From positions 13,602,544-13,666,543 of the forward strand of contig OX393582.1 in assembly GCA_947652605.1 (NCBI GenBank): DNA of 64,000 bases, written 5' to 3'. A model generated the notes under the pieces. That model had not been told where the DNA came from, made no database searches, and saw only the letters and a list, made by a program, of their open reading frames with translations. Shown piece after piece: positions 10,616 to 22,158 of the stretch. The first letter of the stretch is position 1. Every line of letters starts with the position of its first letter. The stretch comes from Elmis aenea (taxonomy: Eukaryota > Arthropoda > Insecta > Coleoptera > Elmidae). A program made the translations under genes and the position numbers.

Positions 10616-12280
10616 GTTTTCCACTTTCTTCTGTATTTTGCAAGTTTTTTCCAAGCTCGGATCTTATGACCATATCCATCTCCCATGCGGTCGACTTTGT
10701 TTTGTACCTACTTCGCTTTTTGGTTAAATTTAAGTTATATTATCTTTTAGTTATCTGTCCTAGTAATGGTAAACTTTGTATTTTTAGAATTGTTGTGTGT
10801 GACCACACATTTCGATGAATTCCTCTTTCGTTTCCTTCCTCACAGATTTCCTTCTTTTATACCTTTGTGTATTTTCTTAACTTAAGCAAGTTCCTTTCCC
10901 ATAAATTCCTGTTTCTCCTCTGGATCTGTAATAAAACCAAATTTTGCATGCAATTATTACTGCGTTTTATAAATGATTGTTTGATAAATTCTTATATTGC
11001 TTTCCGTGACACTCTCTTAAATTTTAGTGTCATCTTCTTTTCGCAGTTCAAGGGTCCTTAGTAGTCTGTTTTTGCTTTTGTATTTTAGAACCGAAATTGT
11101 GATGTTTATGCTTTAGCTTTTGAACACCTTTTTTTAACTTCCGACATCGATTTTATTAAATCTATTAGATTAAAAAAACATTTTGAGAAGGGCAAGCCCA
11201 AAGAGTATTGCTGTGTTCATTTTACCATTAGGTTAATAACAGTGGATAAAATTAAATATTCATTCTAAACTGGAACGTAAATATATTCTGTTCAATTATC
11301 GCCTGACACCAAGAATACTATTGAAACAAATACAAAGTATTACCAACTTAATTTATGTACCAATAAAAACCCATACTGAATACATAATTTGCACTTCTAT
11401 TATACTTAATATCTTTCGAAAAGTATACTTATTACATTACAGAGTGGGCAGAGGAACAGTTATAGATTAAAATAATTAATTACACGACACAGTGCTGTAA
11501 TTAACCTCGGAGCTAATCTCTACTATTCTATATTTCGTGCTTTTAGTTGAAATGTTGTTAAGTACACTTTGCAATATATAAATTTTAGAGGCCATCCACT
11601 CACTAATTGAAATAATAAATACATTTATTATGTGGAATAGTACATTTGAATTTGAAACAATCGTGTTTTAATGCGGAACAAGCTATAAAAATTAATGTAG
11701 TTGTGCATTTTTTGCAGCTATAAATTCTGTTCATACATTTTTCTTGTCACAGTTTTTTTTACCATTTGCTTGATGTCGTAAGCGAATTATCAGTGTTTTT
11801 TAAATCTAGAGTAAGCAAGCGAAAACTAAATCATTATAAGATAACTCTGTTATTAGTAATAGTTTTAAAAAAGTTATTTGTAGTCATTTACTTCATAACC
11901 TAAAATTATTTTTACTATACAGGAGCACTTCCCACCCTTTTCTGAATGAAGCCCCACCTCAACGTCTCAAAGATTTTAATGCATAATATTCAAGCAAATT
12001 CCAAAAAAGGATAATTAAAATAGATACTACTGTAAATAAAAAATGAACACAGAAAAAACTGTTTTTAATTTGACTTCCTTAAAAGAATATAAATTACACT
12101 TCACTTATTATTTGCCCCCCAAAATATTTATATTGCTCCACGTTGGGAAATACTGCTATACAGCGTTTTGTTTTGCACATTAAGACACAATAAAACTGCT
12201 ACAATGATTAAGTTTTACGATGCTTATCATAAGATATTAATTTGTAACAGTGAAATACTGTTAGCAATGCATGAGTTAAC
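10616..12280. other. Unassigned sequence, possible old LINE debris
   Basis: From 10620 to 11060 the plus strand is pyrimidine-rich and the minus strand could encode fragments such as WKKLAKYRRKW, but no domain is convincing. 11845-11915 resembles part of repeat family Y. The rest is AT-rich. Confidence 0.3.
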
Positions 12281-12353
12281 TACGAGGGAAGACTAAAAAT
12301 CCGGAATGACAATGAAAACAAACAAAGATTAATTCAAGTTATATTTTATTTTT

Positions 12354-13236
12354 CAACATAGTCTCCTTAGAGTTCAACACACTTGGTCCAACGTCTCTCC
12401 ACTTGCTCAATTCCCTCCCGGAAGTGACTTTCTTCGAGGTTCCCAAAATAGTCGTTTGCAGCCTCGATCACATCTTCATTCGATTGAAATCTCTTTCCAG
12501 CAAAAAATGTTTTGAGTTTCGGGAACAGATGCTTTGGAATCCCAAAATACTGACGCCATCACCTTTCTGATCGATTATTTAGTTGGCTGACTAAATAATC
12601 GTAACAGAGACCCGATTTTCTTTGGACAAAAAAGTCGGCCAACTATCGGCCTACGTTGAAATAGTACAGGCCTGTAATTGGAGTCCGCACACTCGCCGAC
12701 AAAATAGTCGGTCAACTAAAAAGTCGGTAGTGTGTCCAACTAAACTATTTAGTCGGTGACAAATCCCTGTCATAGCCCGATAACGACTAAACTGTTGGCC
12801 GACTAAAAAGTCGGTAGTGTGCGGTGTCCTTAATGCTCGAATGCGTTTTATGTTCTGGATTGAGCAAATGCGGCACTCATCTTGCAGAAAGTTATTTGAC
12901 CCATTTTATCATGTAAAATCTGAACTACTCGTTCATGAAAGATGCCCACAGCTTTCTTAGTATGCCTTTCAGGCAACTTTATCCGGTGATCTGACAAAAC
13001 CATGTCATGAATTTTATCCACAATTTCTGGTGTTGTAGCTGTTTTTGAACGTCCTGAACTTGGTTCATTGCTAGTGACTGTACGGTTACGCTTAAATTCC
13101 AAAACCCAAAAACTCACCGTTGAAAATAAAGGTGATGGGTCACCAAGAACAGCATTCAATCTGGATTCGTTCCTTATCGGGGTTTTCATCCAAATGAAAA
13201 AAATTGATGACCGCTCGAATTTCTTTTCTATCCATT
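12354..13236 (-). pseudogene. Mariner transposase B (disrupted)
   Basis: The likely start is MDRKEIRAVINFFHLDENP at 13236. A frameshift near 13175 leads into FSTVSFWVLEFKRNRT, GRSKTATTPEIVDKIHDMVL and HERVVQILHDKMG, the typical mariner DNA-binding helices. After the insertion the C-terminus resumes as HLFPKLKTFFAGKRF, SNEDVIEAANDYF and RRWTKCVEL followed by an internal stop and GDYVEK. The central catalytic region (GDE and HHDNA motifs) is absent. This subfamily differs from mariner A. Confidence 0.85.
12556..12836. mobile_element. MITE inside mariner B, AGTCGG-rich
   Basis: This stretch shows no similarity to a transposase and carries many copies of TTTAGTCGG or its complement, for example GACTAAAAAGTCGG and TTTAGTTGGCTGACTAAATA near 12580. 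The right end reads as the complement of GGACACCGCACACTACC, which resembles the ends of PIF/Harbinger MITEs. The left boundary is not clear. Confidence 0.5.
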
Positions 13237-13415
13237 ATTAAAAAAGGCATAGAATCACACACGTAAATGCTTGTCAAAACCAGACTATTTAACAGATGGG
13301 TTTGAAGTTTGCAATTTACTCATATGAAAGAGTTGCCAGTATAACGACATAAAATGATTTGCAAAATAGGTACCTCTTAGTGGCCATTCCGGAAATATTT
13401 TAATCCACCCTCGTA

Positions 13416-14810
13416 GCAAGCCTTGTTTACTTAGTTCATTAATCTTTACCAATAAAATATTATTTTAATTAAAGAATCACATATTAAAATTGTCCCGTGG
13501 CACTCAAATTGGTGATTAAACAGAAAAAGCTGTATAAATTGAACACTGACATCTTTTTTTTTTAATTTAGAGACCCCAACAAATTCTTTAAATATAAAAT
13601 AAAATATAATTTATTTGTTGGCCGACATAACAAATTTTGTAGATTCCAGTTCCTTTTTGTTCAATACAGTAGTAAGCCTCTGATTATCGCATTCAACAAA
13701 TCTCCTCGCCCTGCTGCAATAAAACACGTACTCCCTTTTATCGTAAGGCTTGCGTACCAAATTGTTGCCATTTTTTATGTGATTTATCGACTCGGGGTTC
13801 CCCATTACTATATGTACTTACTTTTTACGATTTATCGTTACCGTAACACTAAAACGTTTTTCATCGTGTGCAAGTGTAGAGACGATATTTTGCAGAGGAA
13901 CAAAAACGAAGAGTAGAATTATTTAAGACTCTTTCTTTATTTTTATCTTTGGACTTCATAAATTTCTTATAAATTTTTTTAGTAACACAAAATTTCTTGA
14001 GTTTGAAATACATCTAAAGCTCAAATGATGGACTTTGTACGGTAATTAAAAATCTATAAAAGTAACAGTTTTTTTGTACATTCAAAAGTAGGGGAGACCG
14101 GGAATGAAAGTAATACGGGTAGGTTTAGGTTGTAAACGTGCCGCCTATAGTTTCTTTAATTTTTGTTATATATCACTCTGAGCGCTTGAGCAATGTTCAT
14201 TTACATCTGGCATAAAGGTTAAGTTTTGCCAGCAAGAGTCACTATTTTTCGCTTAAAAGTTAATGCGCTCTTTCACCGGTCGAAGGACTTTTAGGCGATC
14301 TCTAAAAGAGGAACAAAAATGTACCTAGATTATTATGTTCTAAATTTTGTTGGCTATTGGTGGATGCAATACAATTTGACGTTGGAATCGTGGTTAATTG
14401 TGGATTCCCTCCAATTTGTTTTGTGTACAAATAATTGTATGCCAAATAAGGATTAAATACACATTTTACAGAAATTTATTACTTAACCAAAGAAAATATT
14501 CTAAAAATATTTGCTAATAAGTGAACAATGTTAATGCATTCCTAACATATTTATTAATACCTATTTTTTTAATTAAATCCCTTAAATAGTAATTTCATGC
14601 GGTTTACTTACGTTCTTTCAAGGAAAAAGGGACAAAGACAATTATTTACCATGCCGATTAGGATTTGTTTCAAATAAAATATTTGTTTTTGCCATTTTTA
14701 ACAACAATTGTTTCAAAAATGTGCCAAGTGTTATACATTGTCGAATTCAGAAAAAAATACTCTACAAATTGGCGCTAAAATCAGATGTAGCGTCCATAAG
14801 AAAAAATTGA
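13416..14810. other. Unassigned sequence with one short frame
   Basis: A 64-codon minus-strand frame (13611-13805) with YVFYCSRARRFVECDNQRL is not recognised. AGGGGAGACCGGGAATGAAAG at 14092 resembles the left end of the element at 25749, but no partner end is present. Otherwise AT-rich. Confidence 0.3.
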
Positions 14811-14850
14811 CCTGATGATGGTTTTTAAAAAACAAACCGTCGCACGGAAA
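14811..14850 (+). other. CTGATGA stem-loop motif
   Basis: CTGATGATGG is followed by a short stem (GGTTT/AAACC) and then CGCACGGAAA. The order of CTGATGA, stem and GAAA is that of a hammerhead core, although stems I and III are not apparent. It may be the terminal motif of another Penelope-type remnant; compare 799-840 and 24331-24366. Confidence 0.25.
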
Positions 14851-15039
14851 ATAAAATTGGGGATTCTGATTCCTTGCAAAAAGTGGCCATAAAAACTTTT
14901 AACAGAAATGAAATTCGACATCAAATGAAAAAGTTACGGACAAAAAACAAACATCCACTTTTTTACTTTTTTCCCTATATCTTAAAAACTAAAAAAGCTA
15001 GATAAGTTCTGTTTGCTTCAAATTATTAAGCACCTGAAT

Positions 15040-15125
15040 ATACAACTTTGCCCTAATTTAACCGAAGTCGTAACTCTTACCGTTTACTAGATCCCCATAG
15101 TGGCCCTCGAAAAACGAGAACCCGT
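15040..15125. repeat. Degraded copy of the TACAGGGTGG element end
   Basis: AACTTTGCCCTAATTTAACC, CTCTTACCGTTT and CCCTCGAAAAA follow in the same order as in the right arm at 5270-5350, with substitutions. Only the end region is present. Confidence 0.4.
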
Positions 15126-15699
15126 ATATTTGAAAATCGAGTCGATATTATTCTGTATACAAATAAAAATGTAATTACATCATTAGTAATTTGATTCTAT
15201 ACTAAATTATCTTAGCAAAGTGAAATAATTTTGTGTTGAACGATTTGCTACGGCAATATTTTCTTTGGCAATTTAATCATTTCCTGATTCAGCACCCGCA
15301 GAAGATGGAGAAGCGTATATTGATTACTTTCTATTTGATCTTTTCGCTGAGTTTGAGCGAGGAAAGAGGGAGCTTAAGAAAAATCCCTTAAGAAAAGCGG
15401 AGCTTACCTCAGCCACTGTTTTCGAAACTGCTCTTGCATAAAATGCTATTTATTCTTTTCTCGATAGTTTTCGGCCGGCATAATCTTAAAGTGGATGTTT
15501 TTATGCACCGTCTGCTTCATAATCAGTTTGTTTTTTGCGTGCGATTGGTAGATAGCATCGATTCGTTTTTATTTCGTTACTTAAAGTAAAATACAAGCAT
15601 TTCCACTTTTCTATCGCATTAATTTTATTACTTTGCTTGTGATATTTAGATGGATGTTGTTGCAAAATTATCCCTAATAATCGTTAACTTATCTTCTAG
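15126..15699. other. Unassigned sequence, no gene seen
   Basis: AT-rich, with a purine-rich patch at 15300-15420 (GAGGAAAGAGGGAGCTTAAG). No coding signal was confirmed. Confidence 0.3.
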
Positions 15700-16185
15700 A
15701 GGAGATTTGCATATGGAACGTAAATTTTCCCCGAAAATGATACTGAATAACCTTTCGAGATTATATCAACTCTAGCCAGCTAAACTTTGCAAACACAGGG
15801 ACAGTGCTAGAGGAGGATAGAAACGTTTTGCAGGATAAGGGAGGCGTAAGTGAAGCAATTCTGTCAGCGTTTCCGCAATACTCAAGGGGATGACGCATGG
15901 ATTACCGCTACTGCATCAGATTTTCATGTTAACACCCCAAGGCTTCCCTTCAATACCCAGGAAGCGGCAGAAAATCTCGCAGGTTTGTTTTTCAGATAGA
16001 CATTTATAAGATGACACAATCATATCGACGAAATCAAACAAACTCCAATAACAAAAATAGAATTTGAGAGGGAATGGCTTAGTGTGAAATCCACCTTCGA
16101 TTTTATTAAAGAAATTGTGACGCAAAGACCTATTTTTAACTCGGGTGTTCATTCAATTAAATTGAATAAGATATCGAGGGAGCGA
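15700..16185 (+). pseudogene. Unidentified protein-coding relic
   Basis: Successive plus-strand frames have protein-like composition unlike the AT-rich flanks: TVLEEDRNVLQDKGGVSEAI, then a frame change, WITATASDFHVNTPRLPFN with EAAENLAGL, a stop, then IEFEREWLSVKSTFDFIKEI. The pieces are colinear, suggesting one old gene broken by at least one frameshift and two stops. I do not recognise the family. The minus-strand frame over 15916-16152 is its shadow. Confidence 0.4.
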
Positions 16186-16679
16186 TTGAATTCATCGCGA
16201 TTGTTATTTTAAAAATTATTTAAAATTGACACAACTGTATTGTTATCATTATTTTTGCAAGAAGCAAAAACGTCTTTGATGAATAATTAGCTATCTAAAA
16301 AAAAGGTTTGTATTTAATTTTTTTAACATCTACTTATTTGGGCAAAATAAATTAAACAAATTGTAACCTATTTATCTACTCCTTCGATTATCTCATTTGT
16401 TTTAAAAATAACTCCATCAAACCTCATATAGTATTAAATAAAAAAAAAATGCTGCATACATTGGCCTAAAAATGCATTTAAAATTTTAATGTAGGTACCA
16501 TGAAAATACGTAATTCGATTTTTTATTTTCAAATGCCGCTAGGTGGTTTAAACTAAAAACCAGATGACTAATCTGTTACCTTTCTAGTCATACAAACATT
16601 TCATTAGTTTTATTTTCAAAACAATAAATGTCAGGTATCTGTAGACAACGAAAACACTGCAAAATTGATAGGATGTAAC
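16186..16679. other. AT-rich spacer
   Basis: No element or gene seen. Confidence 0.4.
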
Positions 16680-17404
16680 CAGGGATGGAGAGTTGGAGTC
16701 AGAGTGAGAGTCGGGAGTCGAGGCTTTTTTGAGGAAGCAGTCAGAGTACGGAGTCGGAAAAACTATCGACTCTCGACCCTTTGATTGATTGTTTATTAAG
16801 GATAAAATCTGAACAAAAAAGAAAACAAAATCACAACGTTAACCGAATTTTATTAAAGAACGGAAACAGGACCGATATTTTATTTTCAATCATCGAGAAC
16901 GGATATAAAATTAAATGTATTTAATACCGGTTTTAATAGTTTTTTTTTTTAATTTTCTGCAGTATAGTAAATTAGTAAAAGGAGTCGAAAGTAGGAGTCG
17001 GGAGTCGGGATCAAGAGTCGGAATTGGAAGTCGGAGTTGGGAGTCGGAGTTGGGAGTCGGAGTTGGGAGTCGGAGTTGGGAGTCGGAGTTGGGAGTCGGA
17101 GTTGGGAGTCGGAGTTGGGAGTCGGAGGGGAGTCGGAGTTGGGAGTCGGAGTTGGGAGTCGGAGTTGGGTCGGAGTTGGGTGTCGGAGTTGGGAGTCGGA
17201 GTTGGGAGTCGGAGTTGGGAGTCGGAGTTGGGAGTCGGAGTTGGGAGTCGGAGTTGGGAGTCGGAGTTGGGAGTCGGAGTTGGGAGTCGGAGTTGGGAGT
17301 CAGAGTTGGGAGTCGGAAGTGGGGATCGGAGTAGGGAGTTGGAGTCGCAAGTCGTAAGTCGAGAGTCTGGAGTCGTTCATTTCTTTGTCGACTCCTCATC
17401 CCTT
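16680..17404. mobile_element. hAT-like non-autonomous element carrying a minisatellite
   Basis: The left end is CAGGGATGGAGAGTTGGAG; the right end is the complement of AAGGGATGAGGAGTCG. The flanking octamers GATGTAAC and GGTGTAAA agree at six of eight positions, suggesting an aged 8-bp target duplication. The interior has subterminal GAGTCGGGAGTCGAGG sequence and a tandem array. A relative of its left part is at 32403-32520. Element 45525-46094 shares the CAGGGATGGA end but has a different interior. Confidence 0.6.
16990..17335. repeat. 13-bp minisatellite (GAGTCGGAGTTGG)n
   Basis: About 22 tandem copies of a 13-bp unit, with a few shortened units near 17126 and 17168. Because 13 is not a multiple of 3 and the unit has no stop in any phase, the array is open in all frames on both strands and gives 13-residue peptide repeats (for example GVGVGSRSWESEL on plus and LPTPTPNSDSQLR on minus). 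These frames are repeat artefacts, not genes. Confidence 0.95.
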
Positions 17405-17484
17405 GGTGTAAATAAACTTTTTTGGGTTTGAATGTGGATTACAATAATTCACTTAGATTATTAACATAATGTATATACAGGATT

Positions 17485-17580
17485 TTGTTCTTTGAGCTTT
17501 TGCGACCATTATCCATCTTAAAATCTTGGTTTTCGGATTAAAAACCGTGTCTTCTTAAGAAGAATTATTAAAGAAGATGC
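17485..17580 (-). repeat. Penelope-like terminal repeat fragment
   Basis: It resembles the outer ends of the PLE at 23338-24416: GACCATTATCCAT, AATCTTGGTTTTCGG and AGAAGATGCGGTTGG correspond to GGATAATGGCC, AATCTTGGTTTCCGG and AGAAGATGCGGTTCC there. It is a solitary remnant. Confidence 0.5.
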
Positions 17581-17948
17581 GGTTGGTTGCTGTTTGTTGT
17601 TTAATATTTAAAATAACAACGTTACAGCCATTTCCAGAGAAACCGAAAATGATATGATAGCGCACATGTTTAGATAATCGGGTTTTAAAAATATATTACT
17701 TGTCTAAAATTTCGTTTAGCAACAATAAAAACTAAAGAGGAAAAAGGCAGCGAGTCTGACTTCGCTTACACATTATATACCAAACATCTCAGAGGGTCAC
17801 AGGATATTAAAGATTTAAAGGCATAACATTGCAAGCAATTATTAAAATGCAATAAAATTTAATTTTATCTTTTTTCTTTACATTATTTTATTTTTCTTCT
17901 TCTTAATCGTTTCCTCTTGTACCTTTCGGTGTCGAGGTTGCTTTTCTG

Positions 17949-18449
17949 TTACTGTATTATCTTTCTCCACTCCTTCCTATCGTTGGCTAATTGTGGCACA
18001 TCTCTCCAGCTGACTCCTTTTCCTTCTAGTCTCTTCCTCACTTCTTTTTCCCATTTTATTCTTGGCCTTCCTCTAGCTCTTTTTCCCTCTATCTGCATTT
18101 TCCATCCTATTTTCGCGTATCTACTTTCTGGCATGCGTAGTAAATGCCCCAGCCATCGTAATTGATTCGTCTCCATCTTTTTCTTAATATCTGTTACTCC
18201 AAGTTTCTTTCGGATTTTTTCGTTACTGATTTTATCGATCAGTCTACATCCCTCTATTCTTCTCAAAAATCTCATTTCCTGTACCTGTATTCTTTGTTTT
18301 TGTTTTTGAGTTATTGTCCAAATTTCTGAACTGTACGTAAGGATGGGTACGGACACTGCATTAAAAACTCGCGTCTTCGTCTCTTTTGATATTTCCCTCT
18401 TACTTATCAAACATTTATTTGTGGCGTAGTAAAATTTATTTATTGTTAT
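17949..18449 (-). pseudogene. 5'-truncated LINE, end of reverse transcriptase ORF
   Basis: The frame is open from about 18449 to a stop at 17949. It contains NKFYYATNKCLIS, VFNAVSVPILTYSSEIWT, EMRFLRRIEGC, RWLGHLLRMPESRYAK and RARGRPRIKWEKEVRKRL. These are the typical post-polymerase C-terminal segments of non-LTR reverse transcriptases. The polymerase core with its FADD-type motif is missing, consistent with 5' truncation during target-primed insertion. The 3' end lies in T-rich sequence near 17880. The frame lacks stops, so the insertion is fairly young. Confidence 0.85.
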
Positions 18450-18537
18450 TCATTTTATATTGTATTAATAAACGATGATAAACAAACATTGATTTGCACT
18501 CATAACTTATCACAATATCGAAAAAACACAGTATGTT

Positions 18538-18780
18538 ACCGAGCTCGGTGGCCTAACTTCCTATCGGTAGGTCATGAGTTCGAATCCCAGGGCCGACTGC
18601 ATTGTAGAAGTTTCAGGTGGTTTCCTCTACAGTTAAGGCAAATACTGTGGCAGTACTTTCACCTACCCTTGCCCATCCTTGACTATCCACATCCTTACCC
18701 ACTATCCTTGCACCTCTTACGATTGAAGAGGGGACCATTCTCCCTATAGCAGCTAGCGCGCGAGCGGAACACACACATTT
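18538..18780 (+). mobile_element. tRNA-derived SINE, copy 2
   Basis: CCGAGCTCGGTGGCC at the start, AGTTCGAATCCC as B box, then the family body TTTCAGGTGGTTTCCTCTA and GGCAGTACTTTCACC. It lacks part of the A-box region present in copy 1. No clear target duplication was found. Confidence 0.8.
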
Positions 18781-18784
18781 GATT

Positions 18785-20430
18785 CAGAGTAGGTATAACC
18801 ACATGAAATTAGTCACTATTGAAAATTTAAAAACTATAGGAGCCAAAAAGCGCAACAAACAGAACTCGGATATCCCTAACGATTTAAGAAATACGACCTT
18901 TTAATTAAATGTCTTTGTGGCGTCCTTTCGTGTAATTTTTTTTTAACACTGTTATTTTCTGAATAATAATGTCAACAGCACAAATAAAATGTAGAACCCA
19001 ATAAACCTACCTTTCTGCAAGATATAATATCGCTTATTCATCTTTTATTTAATATTTATAAAACAAAAATTTGAAATAATAGTAGGAGTGAAAACTACAC
19101 TTAAAATTTTTAAAATTGTGTCATTTTGTTGATATTTCAAAAGGAAGCGGAAATACTAACAAAATGCAAGTTAAAAATCGTGTGCAGTTTTTGATTCTAA
19201 ACAACTTTTGGATGTACACTTTTGTCGTAAAATAATCAGGAGAGCCAATATTCGATAAATACTATTTAATTTTACATGGTAAAGTCATATAAATTAATTT
19301 GCCAATAAAGGAACAAAGAGAGGCTTAAATTTTAAAGATTACCCGAATTTTTCCAGAATAAAAGTCAAATTTTTAATTATCTATGAACGATGTGATAATT
19401 ACTGCCACAATAAAAGATTACGCAGAAAATTTATTTGATAATTTATGCAAAAAAAATTAGTACCTACAACTGCTTTTTCTATAAATTAACTAAATCTATT
19501 ATCATCACATATGGCACATTAATAAATTTTAATAAGCACCCATCAGCAGATTTATATAAAAATCTGTTTTAGTGGGATTATAAATCAATGAATTTCGTTA
19601 ACATTTTGTGAAGTTGGGCTTAAGTTTTGAAGCAGCTATAACGCAGGTTGTTTCGTTGAAAGCTTCAATTATCTAATGAAAAATGCTTGGGTTAGTTCCG
19701 GTTGGTATGGAGATCATTGACGTCAACAGTTAGGGTGAAGTTGGGAGATACTGCGAGCCTTTTAGGGCATATCCTTTCGGTTGAAAAGGGTGTCCTGCAA
19801 CTCACTTCATTAATGTTAGGGTTACGGCTGATGGAATTTGCAAAAACTTTAAGCAATTTGTCGACAAGATAAGAGCGGACTATAAATAGAACGAATTCAT
19901 TTAAACAATTAAAGATAATGAAGGAGGTAAATCCAGCAATTTGTATTCCGAAGGAGTAGAATAACCGTTTGTTGTACTGTCACACAAATTGTAGGATTTC
20001 GTAAATTGAGCAGCGGATATGAGAACAACAACAAGAAAAACAAGATTATTCTAAAACTATGTGTGTGCAGCACTTTGTCGTATCATAAATTTTCTAGTTT
20101 TTTCTTCAACTATAATAAAACTTAAATGAGTCTTCTGTTTATTGAATAATGATCGCTAAAACTGTATAAAACTCATAAGCAACAACAAGAACAACAGTAA
20201 TTCCTAGAAAACGCTGTGCACATACATCTCCAATACAAATTGTCTTGCTTAGTTTCTATCAATTTTCAAAGAACATTGATGAACATAAAGTTATACAACC
20301 TGATTTTTATTAATTACAGTTTTGCTGTAAATTCATTAAAGCACTTACTTTTTCGTTATTTAAATATTAATTTTAAAAATAAACCGTGCAACGAGTTTTT
20401 CTCTTCGTCCCATTTTATTACATTCAAATA
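18785..20430. other. Unassigned sequence, no gene seen
   Basis: AT-rich single-copy-looking sequence. 19590-19990 is somewhat less AT-rich and contains GATCATTGACGTCAACAG, but there is no supported frame or RNA. Confidence 0.35.
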
Positions 20431-20920
20431 TACAGGGTGGTGCATTTTTCGATGCTCACCATTGTTATCTAGGAAACGACAAGAGATACAAAGTTAGTTA
20501 AATTAGAGAAAAGTTGCACATTTTTATGGCCATTGAGAATCTGAAAAGAAATACTGGATAAGTATTTTGATTGGTTTTTGATTTATTACAAAAAAACTGA
20601 AAAATGTAATTTTAGAAAAATATTATTATCTTCCCTACCATTGACGCTATTTCATTCAAAACTTGGTAACTTTATGTTTATCACCATCCTGGGTTTGATG
20701 ACGTTAACAGATATTTTCTAAGCTTTCTAGATTCAAGTTGCGATAGGCAACTTTTTTATTTCTTATGGCCGCCTTATAGATTTTTGTACCATCAGATAGA
20801 CAAAAAAATTACTTTTAGATTGGTGACCAACATAAGCTTTTTCTTTTAAAACACTTGTTCGAAAATTTTAATAAATAATTTATAAAATCGTGAATGCTCT
20901 GGAAAAACAATAAAAACCAA
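20431..20920 (+). repeat. TACAGGGTGG element, second copy (left part)
   Basis: Colinear with 4561-5050: TACAGGGTGGTGC, GAGAAAAGTTGCACATTTTT, TTGACGCTATTTCATT, TTTCTTATGGCCGCC and AATGCTCTG all recur. The match stops near 20920, before the transposase relic of the first copy. Confidence 0.75.
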
Positions 20921-21774
20921 TGTTGCAAAGACAAAGTAACCTAAATGTCAATTAAAATTTACAAAAATGTTTTTCGGACACATGTTGACATACTGAAATC
21001 AATTTATGCAGGTCACAGCACACTTTAAAAAGCGAAATTTTTGTTCAAAAAATATTTGAGGTTATAAACTTGTATTTAGAATAAATGCTTCCTTTTTCCA
21101 AAAATGTGGAAATATATGGACCGTTCCATTTGAAATAACAAAGTTCAGGGGCGGATCTACATAGAGACTACTAGGGTTTAAGCCCTGGGCCCCCAAGTGT
21201 CAAGGGCCCACAAAAATTGAATTTTTAATGCTTTTTCATTAACAATGAGCACGTATCGTATAGTAAAAAATAATAAATGTTAATAATATAATAATGAAAA
21301 TTTCCTTCACCTGTCAACTTTGCGTTTTCAACCTATCACTCATCTTAAATCTTCTAGAGACTCCCCATAGGAGCATTATTACACGGTAATAATTTTACAT
21401 TTCCCTGTCAGATGTTGATCCTCCTGTCAAATTTGCGTTTTTGACCATAACAAACTCAGATTTCCTAGAAATGACCAATAAATATAATCATACACTGATA
21501 ATATCCTTTTCCCAATTAACAGATTTTCATGCGTTTATTGGTCGTTTGTAAGAAATCTGAGTTTGTGATTGGTCGAAAATATAAACTTGGAGAGGGAATT
21601 ATACATTTTCGTCTTGATAATTTTTTGACGAATTTCGGCGACCAGTAGCGTTACTTTAATACAGATTAAACCACACCCCTGACGCACCACTCTGACAGTA
21701 CTTGTAAAATTTGACATAACGTACATTTAATTTTACAGGTAGGTTACGTGAAGCAAATTTTCTGACAAAATATA

Positions 21775-21915
21775 ACTCGTGCATGCAAATAATCTATAAT
21801 TTTTGACAAATCACTGATGCAAGTTAAATCAGAAAAAAAAACTCGTGCACTCGTGTTTTTTTTTCAGCTTAACTTGCATTCGGGAATGTTAACCAAAAAT
21901 TATTGATAATTTTCA
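21775..21915. repeat. Imperfect palindrome, CTCGTGCACTCGTG core, copy 1
   Basis: Arms run from GTGCATGCAAATAATC to GCAAGTTAAATCAGAAA and back via TTTCAGCTTAACTTGCA. The centre is CTCGTGCACTCGTG. A second copy lies at 61390-61543. It sits inside the hAT element. Confidence 0.7.
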
Positions 21916-21931
21916 GTTATAATATATTAAG

Positions 21932-22111
21932 GGAACATTATTTTGCCGGTAAAATTATTGACAAAAGTTTGTTACTTTGGTAACATCCTGAGACAAAAGA
22001 CATGACAAAATCCTGAGCCGAAGGCGAGGGATTTTGTCATTCATTTTGTCGAGGGATGTTACCTATAAGTAACAAACTTGAGGTAAAATTTTTCCTGCAA
22101 AATAATGTTCC
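21932..22111. repeat. 180-bp palindrome with GCCGAAGGCGAGG centre
   Basis: GGAACATTATTTTGCCGG at the left is mirrored by GCAAAATAATGTTCC at the right. GTTTGTTACTTTGGTAACATC is mirrored by GATGTTACCTATAAGTAACAAAC. The centre contains GAGCCGAAGGCGAGGG. It has the form of a foldback element or a folded DNA or RNA structure. Confidence 0.7.
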
Positions 22112-22158
22112 GAAATATATTTGATTAGACTATTTCCCAAATAAGATACCAAAAATAT

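Larger units (their letters stand above)
12281..13415 (-). mobile_element. Mariner element B with an inserted MITE
   Basis: The left end TACGAGGGAAGACTAAAAAT and right end (complement TACGAGGGTGGATTAAAATA) form imperfect inverted repeats that also share CCGGAATG just inside. The transposase relic lies on the minus strand. About 280 bp of foreign sequence (12556-12836) interrupts it, and most of the catalytic domain is missing around that insertion. Confidence 0.85.

Noticed and set aside
16911..17431. Long overlapping frames on both strands (up to 162 codons)
   Set aside because: They run across the 13-bp minisatellite, which has no stop codon in any phase. The peptides are exact 13-residue repeats, so they reflect the array and not a gene.
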